Position numbers and translations under genes: made by a program. Positions 1 through 8,962 of a stretch of DNA of 42,948 bases are shown piece by piece; position 1 is the stretch's first letter, and every line of letters starts with the position of its first letter. The stretch is from JAFGPJ01 sp964612465 (GTDB lineage: Bacteria; Planctomycetota; Phycisphaerae; Sedimentisphaerales; Anaerobacaceae). Where the stretch lies: positions 1 through 42,948 of the forward strand of contig CAZTDF010000008.1 of NCBI GenBank assembly GCA_964612465.1, written 5' to 3'. A model generated the notes under the pieces. That model saw only the letters and a list, made by a program, of their open reading frames with translations, ran no database searches and was not told where the DNA came from.

Positions 1-2444
1 TTATCGACGTCCGTCAAATCCACGCCCTGATCGGCAAAGCTCTGCAGAGGAATAACCCACTGTGTCCACACATCGACCGCCGCAATAAGGAAATCATCAT
101 GAATAATCACAGCTGTCTGCCCCGCGCTGTCAGAAATTGCCACATACATCGGCTCAATACCGTTTTCCAAACTGCCGTAGAACCACAGCGACAATTCCCC
201 TACCGATTCGGCGGTCCAATCCCGCGGATAACTCAATGCCTTTTCTATCTCTGAATAATAAGCATAGCCCTGTTTATGGTTGTCATAGAAAAACGGCAAA
301 GAGTACATGCCTCCATGAATAACCGTACTATCAAGCGGAAACCACGCTGTATCATCGCCAACAGCCGAGCCGGTCCCGTTGCCGGCGAAATAAGGCAGAG
401 TATCCGGCGTGCCGTAACCGAGCCCATCATGCCATGAGTACCAAATCTGGTTGTCCCCGGCATCGTAGTCTTCGAAGTCATCAATGACAATGAAATCACC
501 CGTGGAAAAGCTCCAGAGGCTGCCGATCCACGGACTATCGGGAGTCAGAGCATTGACTTCGTCGACGCGCCAGTAGTACGCAGTATCCCAGGCGAGTTTG
601 CCGGGTTCATAGCTCTCGGAACCCAGTGCCTGTGTGCCCTTGTATTCGGGTGAATCTTTGGTGGCATTTAAGACCGTATCTTTATCGGTGCCGAAATATA
701 TCTCATGCGAGGCGGCAAAATCTCCCGGATGCCAGGCGAGCACCGGCATCATTTTCGCATCCTCAGCGCCATTTGCCGGGCGCGGTCTGCCGGCCTTAAC
801 GGGCGGCGACAGTGCGGCCTGGGGAATGATCTGCCGGGGCCGAACGCTGTTTTGCCAGTACAACCGGGCAACCGCAGTGTCTGCGCCTTCGAAGTACTCC
901 ATTCTAATGTTGCAGGTTGTGCCACCGATAAGCTCGATTGGTTCGCTCTCAAGACTGCTTGTGGTGGGATTGTCCCAGTAATCAATGATGAGCCGGTCGT
1001 CCAGCCACAGTCTGAAACCATTATTGGCGCTGACACGGAATATATACGTGTCCGTCACGTCCACTTCGAGCACGCCGCTCCAGCGGGCCGAGAATTCATC
1101 CACATTGATATTCTCCGCCGGAGAATTTACGCCGCGGGTGGTGCCGTTACCCCAACTGAAGTCGATTTGTGGATCTATCCGAGTCAGTGCCGGCTCACCG
1201 GCAAGGCTCGCGTTGTTGAAGAATTCCGCCTTGAGTCCGCCGGTCTCCCCTGCAATGGTAAAACTCCAGATATCACCTGTATACGTGATCGCACCATCGA
1301 ACTCATCAACACGCCAATAATAAGTTTTTTCTATTTCGAGGGTACCCGGATCAAAACTCGTCCCAATTACAACTCCTTTATTAGTATCACCAGTTCCGGC
1401 CTCGACATCAGCGAAATTATCCCCGAAGTACAAATAGTGCATTTTTGCGAGGTAACCGGCAGTCCAGGCAAGAGTTGTATCCGGATCTACGAATTTCACA
1501 CCATCAGCAGGTTCGGGTTTATAGGCTTTCTTAGGCGGTACCGTGAAGCTCCATACAGGGCCTTTCCAGGGACTGCCCGGATCGGCTTGATTTACTTCAT
1601 CTATCCGCCAGTAGTAAGTCGTTCCCGGAACCAGGCCATCCGGGTAAGGATAGCCGGGGAAACCCGCTACGAAAAACGTGTCGGGCTGATTAAATTGGAA
1701 TGTCCCGCCTGTTCCTTCGTTGACATCTTCGAAATTGTCGCCCATATAAACATCATGTGAAACAGCGAAGTCGCCGGGCGAGAAGCCAAGAGTTATCCAT
1801 GTATCCGCGTGGAAGATGCCATCCTCAGGTATGGGGCTCGTAGCAGCGTAAACGGGCTGGTGCGGGATATCGGCACCGAAGTGTACACGGTCGATCCAGA
1901 CCTTTCCATTAAGGCTTGCCCCGGACGGTGACCACGAAGGCCCCTTAATCATCAGGTATAGATTAAGACTTTCGTTTTCACCTGCGCCAATTGCTGCACC
2001 GGTATGGGTGTACTCAATTACGTAATCTTGTTTCGTCGGTGTCAGTTCCACGGTCTGGTCCAGAAAAGTCGGGTAAGACGCATTGTTAATATTGCCCTGA
2101 AGCAGTACAACCAGTCCTCTGTTTTCCTCGGCTTTAGCGGTGAAACCGATGGGATATGTTGTCCCGGGCTCGGCAACCAGGCCACTCTGGGCGATTCCTA
2201 TGCTGGTAAGTACCGAGGAGTTGTAAATATCGATTAATGCCGAGTTTTCTCCGGATAGACCGCCGCCCTGCGAGACTACCACATTGAAACCTTCGGTTGT
2301 ATTCAGGTAGGTATATATGCCCCAGGATGCTAAGCCATCGTCAAATTCAGCGTTAACGATCTGATTTTCCTGGCCTAAGACAACTGACCCGCTCAATCCG
2401 AAAACTAAAACAAAAGAAACCAAACAAATCAATTTCCAATACAT
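1..2444 (-). CDS. Secreted PA14 / carbohydrate-binding multidomain protein (3' end off window)
   Basis: This open frame runs leftwards from an ATG at 2444 without a stop to the window edge, giving about 814 residues. An AAGGAGG ribosome site lies 7 nt before the start. Residues 1-24 form a signal peptide (MYWKLICLVSFVLVFGLSG...). A jelly-roll carbohydrate-binding-like region follows. Next come beta-sandwich modules, each closing with YYWRIDEVN, YYWRVDEF or YYWRVDEVN plus a WSF strand. A PA14 domain lies at about 395-540, recognisable by NNGFRLWLDDRLIIDYW. The visible end is another jelly-roll (DDFEDYDAG...ELSLWFYG). Proteins of this architecture are typical of Planctomycetota and are thought to bind or process polysaccharides at the cell surface; no catalytic domain is visible. 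The missing C-terminus may carry a LamG domain or PEP-CTERM anchor. Confidence 0.85.
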   Translation of the reverse strand, partial: MYWKLICLVSFVLVFGLSGSVVLGQENQIVNAEFDDGLASWGIYTYLNTTEGFNVVVSQGGGLSGENSALIDIYNSSVLTSIGIAQSGLVAEPGTTYPIGFTAKAEENRGLVVLLQGNINNASYPTFLDQTVELTPTKQDYVIEYTHTGAAIGAGENESLNLYLMIKGPSWSPSGASLNGKVWIDRVHFGADIPHQPVYAATSPIPEDGIFHADTWITLGFSPGDFAVSHDVYMGDNFEDVNEGTGGTFQFNQPDTFFVAGFPGYPYPDGLVPGTTYYWRIDEVNQADPGSPWKGPVWSFTVPPKKAYKPEPADGVKFVDPDTTLAWTAGYLAKMHYLYFGDNFADVEAGTGDTNKGVVIGTSFDPGTLEIEKTYYWRVDEFDGAITYTGDIWSFTIAGETGGLKAEFFNNASLAGEPALTRIDPQIDFSWGNGTTRGVNSPAENINVDEFSARWSGVLEVDVTDTYIFRVSANNGFRLWLDDRLIIDYWDNPTTSSLESEPIELIGGTTCNIRMEYFEGADTAVARLYWQNSVRPRQIIPQAALSPPVKAGRPRPANGAEDAKMMPVLAWHPGDFAASHEIYFGTDKDTVLNATKDSPEYKGTQALGSESYEPGKLAWDTAYYWRVDEVNALTPDSPWIGSLWSFSTGDFIVIDDFEDYDAGDNQIWYSWHDGLGYGTPDTLPYFAGNGTGSAVGDDTAWFPLDSTVIHGGMYSLPFFYDNHKQGYAYYSEIEKALSYPRDWTAESVGELSLWFYGSLENGIEPMYVAISDSAGQTAVIIHDDFLIAAVDVWTQWVIPLQSFADQGVDLTDVD

Positions 2445-2676
2445 AATAAGTCCTCCTTATAAAAGGTTGGGAAAATGGTGCTTTTGCTACACGCTAAAGC
2501 AACTGATGGTAATTCTCGTCTTCACCAAATTTTATCCATGTTTGTTTAGGATAAAGTTCAGCTATTCGACGCTACCTCCTTCCTACAAAACCGAAATCAA
2601 GCTCAAAGGCAAAGTTCGTTATTCCTAATAAGACGAAGCCGGAAAGCCAAAAATCCACAAGCTTCGCCTACCTTAG

Positions 2677-2706
2677 TATATACTAAATCCGCTACCCCGC
2701 CGTCAA
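2677..2706 (-). promoter_or_regulatory. Predicted sigma70-type promoter of the PA14 gene
   Basis: On the minus strand TTGACG (2701-2706) is followed after 18 bp by TATATA (2677-2682). Both boxes are close to the housekeeping consensus. Transcription would begin near 2670 and leave a leader of about 225 nt before the ATG at 2444, which is unusually long. The rest of 2445-2860 holds no convincing gene. Confidence 0.5.
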
Positions 2707-2860
2707 GGAAAATTTCAGGATAATACAACAAACAACTCAAAGATTTCTCGCTGCAAAAGCCGATGAGGCTATAGAATGTAACTTATCATGTCAGTTACGC
2801 TGAATGTTCTCATATATGGAATGGTGTTCATTAAGTTTGAATATTTCGAATTTGGATCTG

Positions 2861-3439
2861 TCAGTGCCTTTTTCTCAGCATGAAAACGGCACCCAGACCG
2901 AAAAGACAAATCGTGGCCGGCTCGGGAACAACCTCCAACTGCATGTCAAAGTATGTTTGTTGTCCATGATCTTCAGCCAGCACAGAAACCGTGTTGGTCC
3001 CGAGCTTCAAATAACTCGGTTCTATTTCGGTTGTATACTCCCATAGAGACGTAAAGTATTCCCCCGTGTGATTGAGAACTTCTTCGCCGTTGATGAATAT
3101 CACACAGCCATTATCAACCGCCAGGTCAAGACGCAGATTTTCTGTCGGCAAAGATTCGAGCTGGAAGGATTTGCGCAGAGCTAAATCTATCCCCGGAGTC
3201 CATAATGTGTTAATTGTCCCTCCCTCGGGCACTCTTTCGTAACCGAATGCGGCCTGCCCTTCGATCCAGTCGGCATTGTCCCAGTCGAAATCGGCATATT
3301 CAATGCTTGTTAAGATATAATATATATTGAAATCAAGCACACAGTAATCCCAGGTGTCTTCCTGTTGAATCAAAGGCATACCGAATACCGGCATCGTGAA
3401 AAGTGCCGTAAATACAAGAATGGATAATACGCATTTCAT
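2861..3439 (-). CDS. PEP-CTERM sorting-domain protein
   Basis: A 192-residue exported protein. The ATG at 3439 is chosen because GAGGAAC lies 5 nt upstream and the signal peptide MKCVLSILVFTALFTMPVFG begins there; the frame stays open further upstream, but those residues are not signal-like. The middle is a beta-sandwich that resembles the galactose-binding-like domain of sialate esterases (DNGCVIFINGEEVLNHTG, then LKLGTNTVSVLAEDHG). The C-terminus has the full sorting signal: VPEP, a hydrophobic stretch ICLFGLGAVFML and a basic RKRH tail. In known systems an exosortase cleaves at the PEP motif and anchors or exports the protein; no exosortase gene is in this window. The substrate is unknown. 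Its own promoter and leader hairpin lie upstream. Confidence 0.85.
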   Translation of the reverse strand: MKCVLSILVFTALFTMPVFGMPLIQQEDTWDYCVLDFNIYYILTSIEYADFDWDNADWIEGQAAFGYERVPEGGTINTLWTPGIDLALRKSFQLESLPTENLRLDLAVDNGCVIFINGEEVLNHTGEYFTSLWEYTTEIEPSYLKLGTNTVSVLAEDHGQQTYFDMQLEVVPEPATICLFGLGAVFMLRKRH

Positions 3440-3479
3440 TTTTCGTTCCTCGAAACTACAAATTAGTTTATCTATGTAG

Positions 3480-3514
3480 ACAGGTATCCCTCCAAACAAG
3501 GGACATTGACCTGT
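3480..3514 (-). promoter_or_regulatory. Hairpin in the leader of the PEP-CTERM gene
   Basis: The 35-nt stretch has an outer 6-bp stem (ACAGGT with ACCTGT) and an inner 5-bp stem (TCCCT with AGGGA) closing a 7-nt loop. It lies 41-75 nt upstream of the ATG at 3439 and downstream of the predicted promoter, so it would be transcribed. It has no poly-U tail, so it is more likely an RNA structure or operator than a terminator. Confidence 0.35.
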
Positions 3515-3528
3515 ACTCCTCAAAAGTG

Positions 3529-3557
3529 ACATTAGCATTTCCCAATGACATTGTCAA
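3529..3557 (-). promoter_or_regulatory. Predicted promoter of the PEP-CTERM gene
   Basis: TTGACA (3552-3557) is separated by 17 bp from TAATGT (3529-3534) on the minus strand. The -35 box is perfect and the -10 box moderate. The predicted leader is about 80 nt and includes the hairpin at 3480-3514. Between this promoter and the GTG at 3890 I see no further gene. Confidence 0.5.
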
Positions 3558-3889
3558 GAAAAAACAACCTATAAAAAGCATATTTTGAAGCAACATCAAC
3601 CAGACCATCAAATCTCGCTTTTGCTCAAAGAGCCTTCGGTGACTTTTAATTCGATTCCGCATCGGAACTCTCCCCTGGCGTGGAATTATTTCCGATTGTC
3701 GGTTTTTTGCTTTCGATACGTTCGGCGTATAAGAAATAGATGCCGGGGCTGAAAGAGATGAGCATAACTGTAAGGTCCGTGGCAATTCATAAGGTTCTCC
3801 TGATCAGTAACAATTTCAAAAAAAGATTGCACAACTTCATTCATCAGACTATGCTCTGTGCCGGGAATAAACGGCATAGGAGTTCGAAA

Positions 3890-4474
3890 GTGACTCAATG
3901 GGTAACCACTACGCAGCTTCTGGAAAACCTTAAAACAACGCATGATGAATCGGCATGGACTGAATTCTGCAGTCACTTTCAACCTGTCATAATACACTTT
4001 GCCAGAAAACTCGGTCTATCAAACGTTGAGGCGGAAGATGCCGCCCAGGAGACAATGGCAACGTTTTTCAAAGCTTTTAGAGATGGCAAGTACGATCCGG
4101 GTAAAGGGCGTCTTAGCAATTGGCTTTTCGGGATAGCCAAACGGGTGATACTCAACTTGAGGGGCCGGCAACCATTAGAGCAACTAATTGCGGACAAGGC
4201 AACCGGCACATCGTTTTGGGATATGGTGCAGGATGACCGCACCCTCGGCCGGACCTGGGAATTGGAATGGCAACAAATGGTCATGAAAAGGTGCCTGGAG
4301 CAGGTTCGCCAGGAATTTGATCCGAAAGTCTTTGGAGCCTTCAGGCATTATGCTATAGATCAATTTACTGTTAAGGAAGTCTGCCAGAGGTTTGATATGT
4401 CCCCAAATGCGGTGTACATAGCCAAGAGTCGCGTTCTGTCTCGATTACGGGAATTAAGGCAACGGTTCGAATGA
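3890..4474 (+). CDS. ECF-type RNA polymerase sigma factor
   Basis: This is a 194-residue sigma-70 family regulator. I place the start at the GTG at 3890, since TAGGAG (3876-3881) is ideally spaced and the upstream in-frame residues do not look like sigma factor sequence. Residues 1-85 form region 2 (WTEFCSHFQPVIIHFARK, then AEDAAQETMATFFKAF and GRLSNWLFGIAKRV), which binds the -10 element and core polymerase. Residues 130-190 form region 4, a helix-turn-helix (FTVKEVCQRFDMSPNAVYIAKSRVLSRLRELR). The stop overlaps the start of the next gene by 4 bp (ATGA), so the two are translationally coupled. In Planctomycetota, ECF factors of this type are commonly paired with Ser/Thr kinases, which suggests control by phosphorylation or by the zinc-finger domain of the neighbour. 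Confidence 0.92.
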   Translation: MTQWVTTTQLLENLKTTHDESAWTEFCSHFQPVIIHFARKLGLSNVEAEDAAQETMATFFKAFRDGKYDPGKGRLSNWLFGIAKRVILNLRGRQPLEQLIADKATGTSFWDMVQDDRTLGRTWELEWQQMVMKRCLEQVRQEFDPKVFGAFRHYAIDQFTVKEVCQRFDMSPNAVYIAKSRVLSRLRELRQRFE

Positions 4475-6879
4475 TACATCAAAACGATAATAAGATGAAA
4501 TGTCCGCAGCAAGAGGTCATTGAACATTATATCCAGGGCCGGTTAGCACCACAGGTTCTTGCTGAGTTCGAAGCTCATTTACAGGCTTGCCAGGCTTGTC
4601 AAACCATTGTTGCCGAAGCCCGGGAGAATGAAAAACTTCTTGTCGAATTACGCACTTTTGAAAGTACAAGCTCGGAGCCTTTTGAGTTCAGCAAAAAGGA
4701 AATATCCACAGTCGATCAGGCACAAACGCTTTTAGGTCAGCGGTATCGTGTCATCAGGAAAATTGGCGAAGGTGCCGCAGGGCATGTCTTCCAGGTAGCT
4801 GATACGGTTTTGGATCGCCTGGTTGCCGTAAAGTTCCTTCGAAAAAAAATCTCCACGGACGACACAAACTCAAAACGATGGCATGAAGCTCGCCTGATGA
4901 GCCAGCTTAACCATCCCAGCGTAGCCCAGGTTTACGAAATAGGTGAAATCGAAGAGCAGCGGTTTATCGTTATGGAATGGGTGGACGGTCTGCCCCTGAC
5001 GGATGCCTGGAAGGACCTGCCGTTACAGCAAAGATTGAACATTTATTTGAATGTATTGAATGCCGTCTCTGCAGCCCACGCACGCGGAATTATACACCGG
5101 GATATTAAACCCTCAAACATTCTTGTCAGCTCGGACCATAAACCCAAGGTCTTAGACTTTGGAATAGCACTTGAAACACAATATTTGTCCGGCGTTAAGC
5201 AAGACGTTTACCGCGGCACCCCGACATACACAGCACCTGAACAGGTTACCAAACCCATACAAATCTTCCCTTCGACCGATGTTTTCGCATTAGGCATTCT
5301 GCTTTACGAGTTGCTCACAGACACATTACCCTTTCCGCAGACCGATCCTAAGAAATTGTTCGAGGCTATCAAAACGAAACACCCCGAACTGCCAAGCGCT
5401 ATTCGGCAGAAAGTTCCGATATCCCTGCAAAACATATGCCTCAAGGCATTGGAAAAAGATCCCCAAAACAGGTATTCGACAGCGCGGGATTTAGCGGAAG
5501 ATATTAATCGCTACCTTCGAGGCGAGAAAGTGTGGTCCCGGCCATCCTTCCTGTCGGACAAGATTCAACAGGAAGTATTTTATCATCGTCAAAAACTCAA
5601 GGTTTGGCGCGATAATGAGCTGCTGACAGAGAAGGAATTTGACCGGCTGGAGAATATCTATGAACGCGTTATATCCCCGCCCGACCTGTCAATTATAGAA
5701 GCGAGAAAGCTGTCTTTCTCACAGGTCTGCTTATATTTAGGCGGCTGGATCGTTGTCTTAGGCAGTTTTGTGCTCTTCTACAAGACATGGGAGAATATTC
5801 CTGCGTTCTTCAGGCCCTTACCCGCAGTAGCCGCGACTACTCTGATGATCATACTTGGTTCCGCTATGTGGAACAGAAGCGAAAGCAGGCTGGCTGTCGG
5901 ATTTCTATCGACTGCGAATCTTTTAGTGCCTATTACGTTCTTGCTGACACTGGCTCAGTGGGATTTATTGACCCCCGCCAATTACCATTGGGGGATAGAA
6001 TCAATAGAGGGATTCCTGAGGCAAGAGGAATCATACGTGATTATCGGTAATGCCCAACTGTATTATTCATCATGGTGCTGGTTTGCGTTTTCACTTATCT
6101 TCCTGCGACTTACCCGGTCATCAATTTTCGTGCTTTTCGGCATCATATCATTTCTTGCCTGGCTTACAAGTTGCTACATAATCGCCGGAATGATAGGGCC
6201 TATTGACGAATTCAATGCCTGGGCACCTGAAATCGTAGCCGGCAGGTATCTGTTTCCCGGTATCGGCTTTTTTGTGCTGGGCGTGATATTAGACCGGCAC
6301 AAGTTCATCCACTTCGCGTGGCCCCTTTGCATGGCGGGTCTGGTATTGATTGTTGCTTGCCTGTCCGTCATTGCCGTCTCTGATGCCACAATTTTCGGCT
6401 GGCTGCTGCGGTGGAATCCAAAATTTCTCGAAGAGGACGAATCCAGGCTTCTCAGCTTCATAGTCAACGGGCTGATATATCTTGGACTTGCAGGAGTATG
6501 CAGGTCGCTGGGAACCCGGCTTCAGCGTACTTTGGCATCGATTCTCAATTGGCTTGGTCCCGTACACATCCTTGGCACCTTGAGAATGCTCGATTCGGAT
6601 GAGTTGAATATTTCCGAGAGTCACACACTTGTCTACCGTATACTATTACCAATAGCGTCGATAGGTTTTGTCTTCGGCAGCGTCGCAAGGCAAATGAAAT
6701 CGTTCTTCTTTTCAGGACTCGCAGGTATCGCCACAGCGGTACAGCGGTTCACCACCGAATACCTGAAGAATTTCTTCGCCTGGCCGGTTTCGCTTATTTT
6801 AACAGGTATAATCTGGATGCTCGTCTCATGGCGTGTCCCCCTCTGGAGAGCCAACAGGCTGCTCAAACGCGGTAAATAA
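4471..6879 (+). CDS. Membrane Ser/Thr protein kinase with N-terminal zinc-finger (anti-sigma-like) domain
   Basis: An 802-residue protein coupled to the sigma factor by a 4-bp overlap. Residues 10-50 form a putative zinc finger of the anti-sigma type: C11, then H36, C40 and C43 in HLQACQAC. A Hanks-type kinase domain covers about 92-350. It has the glycine loop KIGEGAAGHV (97-106), the ATP lysine K121, the catalytic HRDIKPSN (D211), DFG at 229-231 and an APE-type motif (TAPEQ). All catalytic residues are present. From about 425 to 795 there are some eight to ten membrane segments, with a start resembling DUF2157 (VCLYLGGWIVVLGSFVLFY). The cytoplasmic front could hold the sigma factor while the membrane part senses a signal. 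An in-frame ATG at 4495 is an alternative start. Confidence 0.9.
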   Translation: MIHQNDNKMKCPQQEVIEHYIQGRLAPQVLAEFEAHLQACQACQTIVAEARENEKLLVELRTFESTSSEPFEFSKKEISTVDQAQTLLGQRYRVIRKIGEGAAGHVFQVADTVLDRLVAVKFLRKKISTDDTNSKRWHEARLMSQLNHPSVAQVYEIGEIEEQRFIVMEWVDGLPLTDAWKDLPLQQRLNIYLNVLNAVSAAHARGIIHRDIKPSNILVSSDHKPKVLDFGIALETQYLSGVKQDVYRGTPTYTAPEQVTKPIQIFPSTDVFALGILLYELLTDTLPFPQTDPKKLFEAIKTKHPELPSAIRQKVPISLQNICLKALEKDPQNRYSTARDLAEDINRYLRGEKVWSRPSFLSDKIQQEVFYHRQKLKVWRDNELLTEKEFDRLENIYERVISPPDLSIIEARKLSFSQVCLYLGGWIVVLGSFVLFYKTWENIPAFFRPLPAVAATTLMIILGSAMWNRSESRLAVGFLSTANLLVPITFLLTLAQWDLLTPANYHWGIESIEGFLRQEESYVIIGNAQLYYSSWCWFAFSLIFLRLTRSSIFVLFGIISFLAWLTSCYIIAGMIGPIDEFNAWAPEIVAGRYLFPGIGFFVLGVILDRHKFIHFAWPLCMAGLVLIVACLSVIAVSDATIFGWLLRWNPKFLEEDESRLLSFIVNGLIYLGLAGVCRSLGTRLQRTLASILNWLGPVHILGTLRMLDSDELNISESHTLVYRILLPIASIGFVFGSVARQMKSFFFSGLAGIATAVQRFTTEYLKNFFAWPVSLILTGIIWMLVSWRVPLWRANRLLKRGK

Positions 6880-7058
6880 AGTTTCTTAAAGAACTTAGGC
6901 TCACAAAGACCCGGTATATCATTACCGGCCATACCACTGTCCCAGCAATGTTTCCCTAATAAAATATCGATATTTATGATTTTTTCAGAAAGATGTTGTC
7001 CCCAAAGCACCAATACAACCTGGTAACAGATAACACAAAAATTGGAAAGGTACTCAAG

Positions 7059-8036
7059 ATGAAAACGAAGAAAACTGTATTCTATTTGCTTGTTCTGCTG
7101 TTGAGCGGCTGCCTGCCGTCTCTTCACCAACTTTACACTGATGAAACCCTTGTTTTTGAAGAAGGGCTTATAGGTAAGTGGAGGACAGATGAAGACGATA
7201 TATGGCAATTTCGAAAAGCCGGAGAGAAGAAATATGAATTGAGAATATATGATATGGAAGAAGAATGCGTCCGATTCGAGGCACATCTGGTAAAAATCAA
7301 AGGTATGATGTTTCTTGATATCTATCCCGATAGCGAGCAAATAAACGACCTGGATGATTTCTATAAAATGCACCTGGTTGCAGTACATACATTCATGAAA
7401 GTTGACCGAATCGATCCGAACCTACAGTTACGAATAATCGATTATGATGAAGTTGAGGACATGTTGGAAAATAATCCGGATGCACTAAAGCATGAAGTCG
7501 TAGACGAACGCATTGTGCTTACCGCAACAACCGAACAACTTCAGGAATTCGTGGTCGCGCACGTTGAGACTATATTCGGCGATGAATCCGATGACGCAAG
7601 TAATATGATACGTTTAGAACCGCTATACACCGATAGTGACCTGGTCTTTGACTCAAACATCGTCGGACAATGGGAGGGAAAGGACGGCGAAATACTGGAT
7701 TCCAAAAAATCAGGGGAGAAAACCTATGATCTGAGATTCGTTGAGAAAGATGGCACGGAATATCAATTATTTGCAAATCTTGTTCGGCTCAACGGCAGGA
7801 AATTCCTGGCAGTGTTTTCCGATGAATCCGAGTTAAATCCGAATGAGCCTTATGCCTATGCTTTTCATCTTATACCGGATGAGTTTCTCGAAATTGAGCA
7901 GACAGAGCAAGATTTAACACTGCGAATAATTGATTACAATGAGTTCTCTCAATTGTTAAAGAAAGGCCAATTTCATGTAAAGCCGAAAACAACGGATGCT
8001 TCTCATTTCTTCGAGGGCGTCCGGATTAAACCATAG
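7059..8036 (+). CDS. Lipoprotein with two tandem homologous domains, function unknown
   Basis: A 325-residue protein. The ATG at 7059 is preceded by GGAAAGG and starts a lipoprotein signal MKTKKTVFYLLVLLLSGC with lipobox LSGC. Two repeats follow. Each begins LYTD..LVF, then GxW, an acidic stretch, SGEK or AGEKKYELR/TYDLR, a hydrophobic strand and finally LRIIDYDEV or LRIIDYNEF. Repeat 1 spans about residues 25-180 and repeat 2 about 185-320. The beta-rich, acidic composition suggests a lipocalin-like or other small beta-barrel fold, but I recognise no family. An upstream TTG/ATG extension has no signal-like sequence and was not chosen. Between 6880 and 7058 there is a short 6-bp hairpin at 6911-6928 and nothing else. 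Confidence 0.75.
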   Translation: MKTKKTVFYLLVLLLSGCLPSLHQLYTDETLVFEEGLIGKWRTDEDDIWQFRKAGEKKYELRIYDMEEECVRFEAHLVKIKGMMFLDIYPDSEQINDLDDFYKMHLVAVHTFMKVDRIDPNLQLRIIDYDEVEDMLENNPDALKHEVVDERIVLTATTEQLQEFVVAHVETIFGDESDDASNMIRLEPLYTDSDLVFDSNIVGQWEGKDGEILDSKKSGEKTYDLRFVEKDGTEYQLFANLVRLNGRKFLAVFSDESELNPNEPYAYAFHLIPDEFLEIEQTEQDLTLRIIDYNEFSQLLKKGQFHVKPKTTDASHFFEGVRIKP

Positions 8037-8088
8037 AATTGTTACACAATAATTGTGTAAAGATGCAAACAAACAGGTCTGCCTCTAC

Positions 8089-8601
8089 ATGGTACAAGTC
8101 ATGGAAAGCTATGTTAAATCAATCAATTCAACAAGAGAATGTAAAACAGATAATTCCCCGTGTGCATTCTGGATTAATGCTCCGATAGAAAGATTGCTGG
8201 ATAAGCTGTTGTTTCTCGTCGAACCGGCAGTCGAATATATTTTTGGAATGCACATAGGCTTTGCTTTTGGCTGGCTTATCGGCCTGTGCGCCGGTCACTC
8301 TTACGTGAAGCATTTTGAGCCGACATATCTTGACGATTTAAGTCAACTCTCATTTTGGAGGGAGGCTCCCTACGTATTCGCAAAACATGGTGCTCTGACC
8401 GGACTGGCTATAGGCGTAATTGCAATAGCAATCATAAACGGCACATTGCTGAATCAGAGAGTCACCTCATTGTTTGAGAAGAAGATCACCAATCCAAACG
8501 AAATCGCCCGGCTCCTCGACAAGAGTGTCGGGCAAATCGAAAGAAAAATGAACAAACTGGTTAAAAAAGGAAGAATCAGCCGAAAAGCAATTACTCCTTA
8601 A
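8089..8601 (+). CDS. Small membrane protein with predicted C-terminal winged-helix-like tail
   Basis: About 170 residues; the family is not recognised. Two hydrophobic helices are visible, AVEYIFGMHIGFAFGWLIGL and GALTGLAIGVIAIAIINGTL, each rich in small residues. The cytoplasmic end (NPNEIARLLDKSVGQIERKM, then NKLVKKGRIS) reads like a helix-turn-helix that could bind DNA, though this is only pattern recognition. Start choice is uncertain: ATG at 8089, ATG at 8101 and TTG at 8053 are all in frame and none has a strong ribosome site. It follows the 7059 lipoprotein by about 50 bp and may share its transcript. Confidence 0.55.
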   Translation: MVQVMESYVKSINSTRECKTDNSPCAFWINAPIERLLDKLLFLVEPAVEYIFGMHIGFAFGWLIGLCAGHSYVKHFEPTYLDDLSQLSFWREAPYVFAKHGALTGLAIGVIAIAIINGTLLNQRVTSLFEKKITNPNEIARLLDKSVGQIERKMNKLVKKGRISRKAITP

Positions 8602-8962
8602 AAGTTATCCTGCTTTATCATCAATATATCGAATCAACACAATTGCCACCCCACCGGACAAACACGATAATAACGAATATTAATTCTCTGCATCTTATAC
8701 AAGCCTCTGCTTCTTTTTCTCCTCCTTCAAGCAAAGGTATTTTATCCAGAAACGCAATATGAGATTCGAAATGATACTTGCCAGAGTGCTCATGATGGTA
8801 TATTCTTTGTAAAATATTCGAAGATGGCTTTTTGTATGGAGATAAGAAGTTATGTCGGCAAAAGAACAGAATATTCGCCATTGGCGGAAAGCAAAAACTC
8901 AGCGTGATACTCACTTAAACAGCACAAACATTCATCCTCATAACCTGTCGGGACGCAGCAGA

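Noticed and set aside
705..1760. 351-codon plus-strand open frame
   Set aside because: Antisense shadow of the PA14 protein gene, whose minus-strand translation shows clear domains.
2445..2670. c-di-GMP-I riboswitch in the PA14 leader
   Set aside because: The required GACGCAAAGC-type core is absent.
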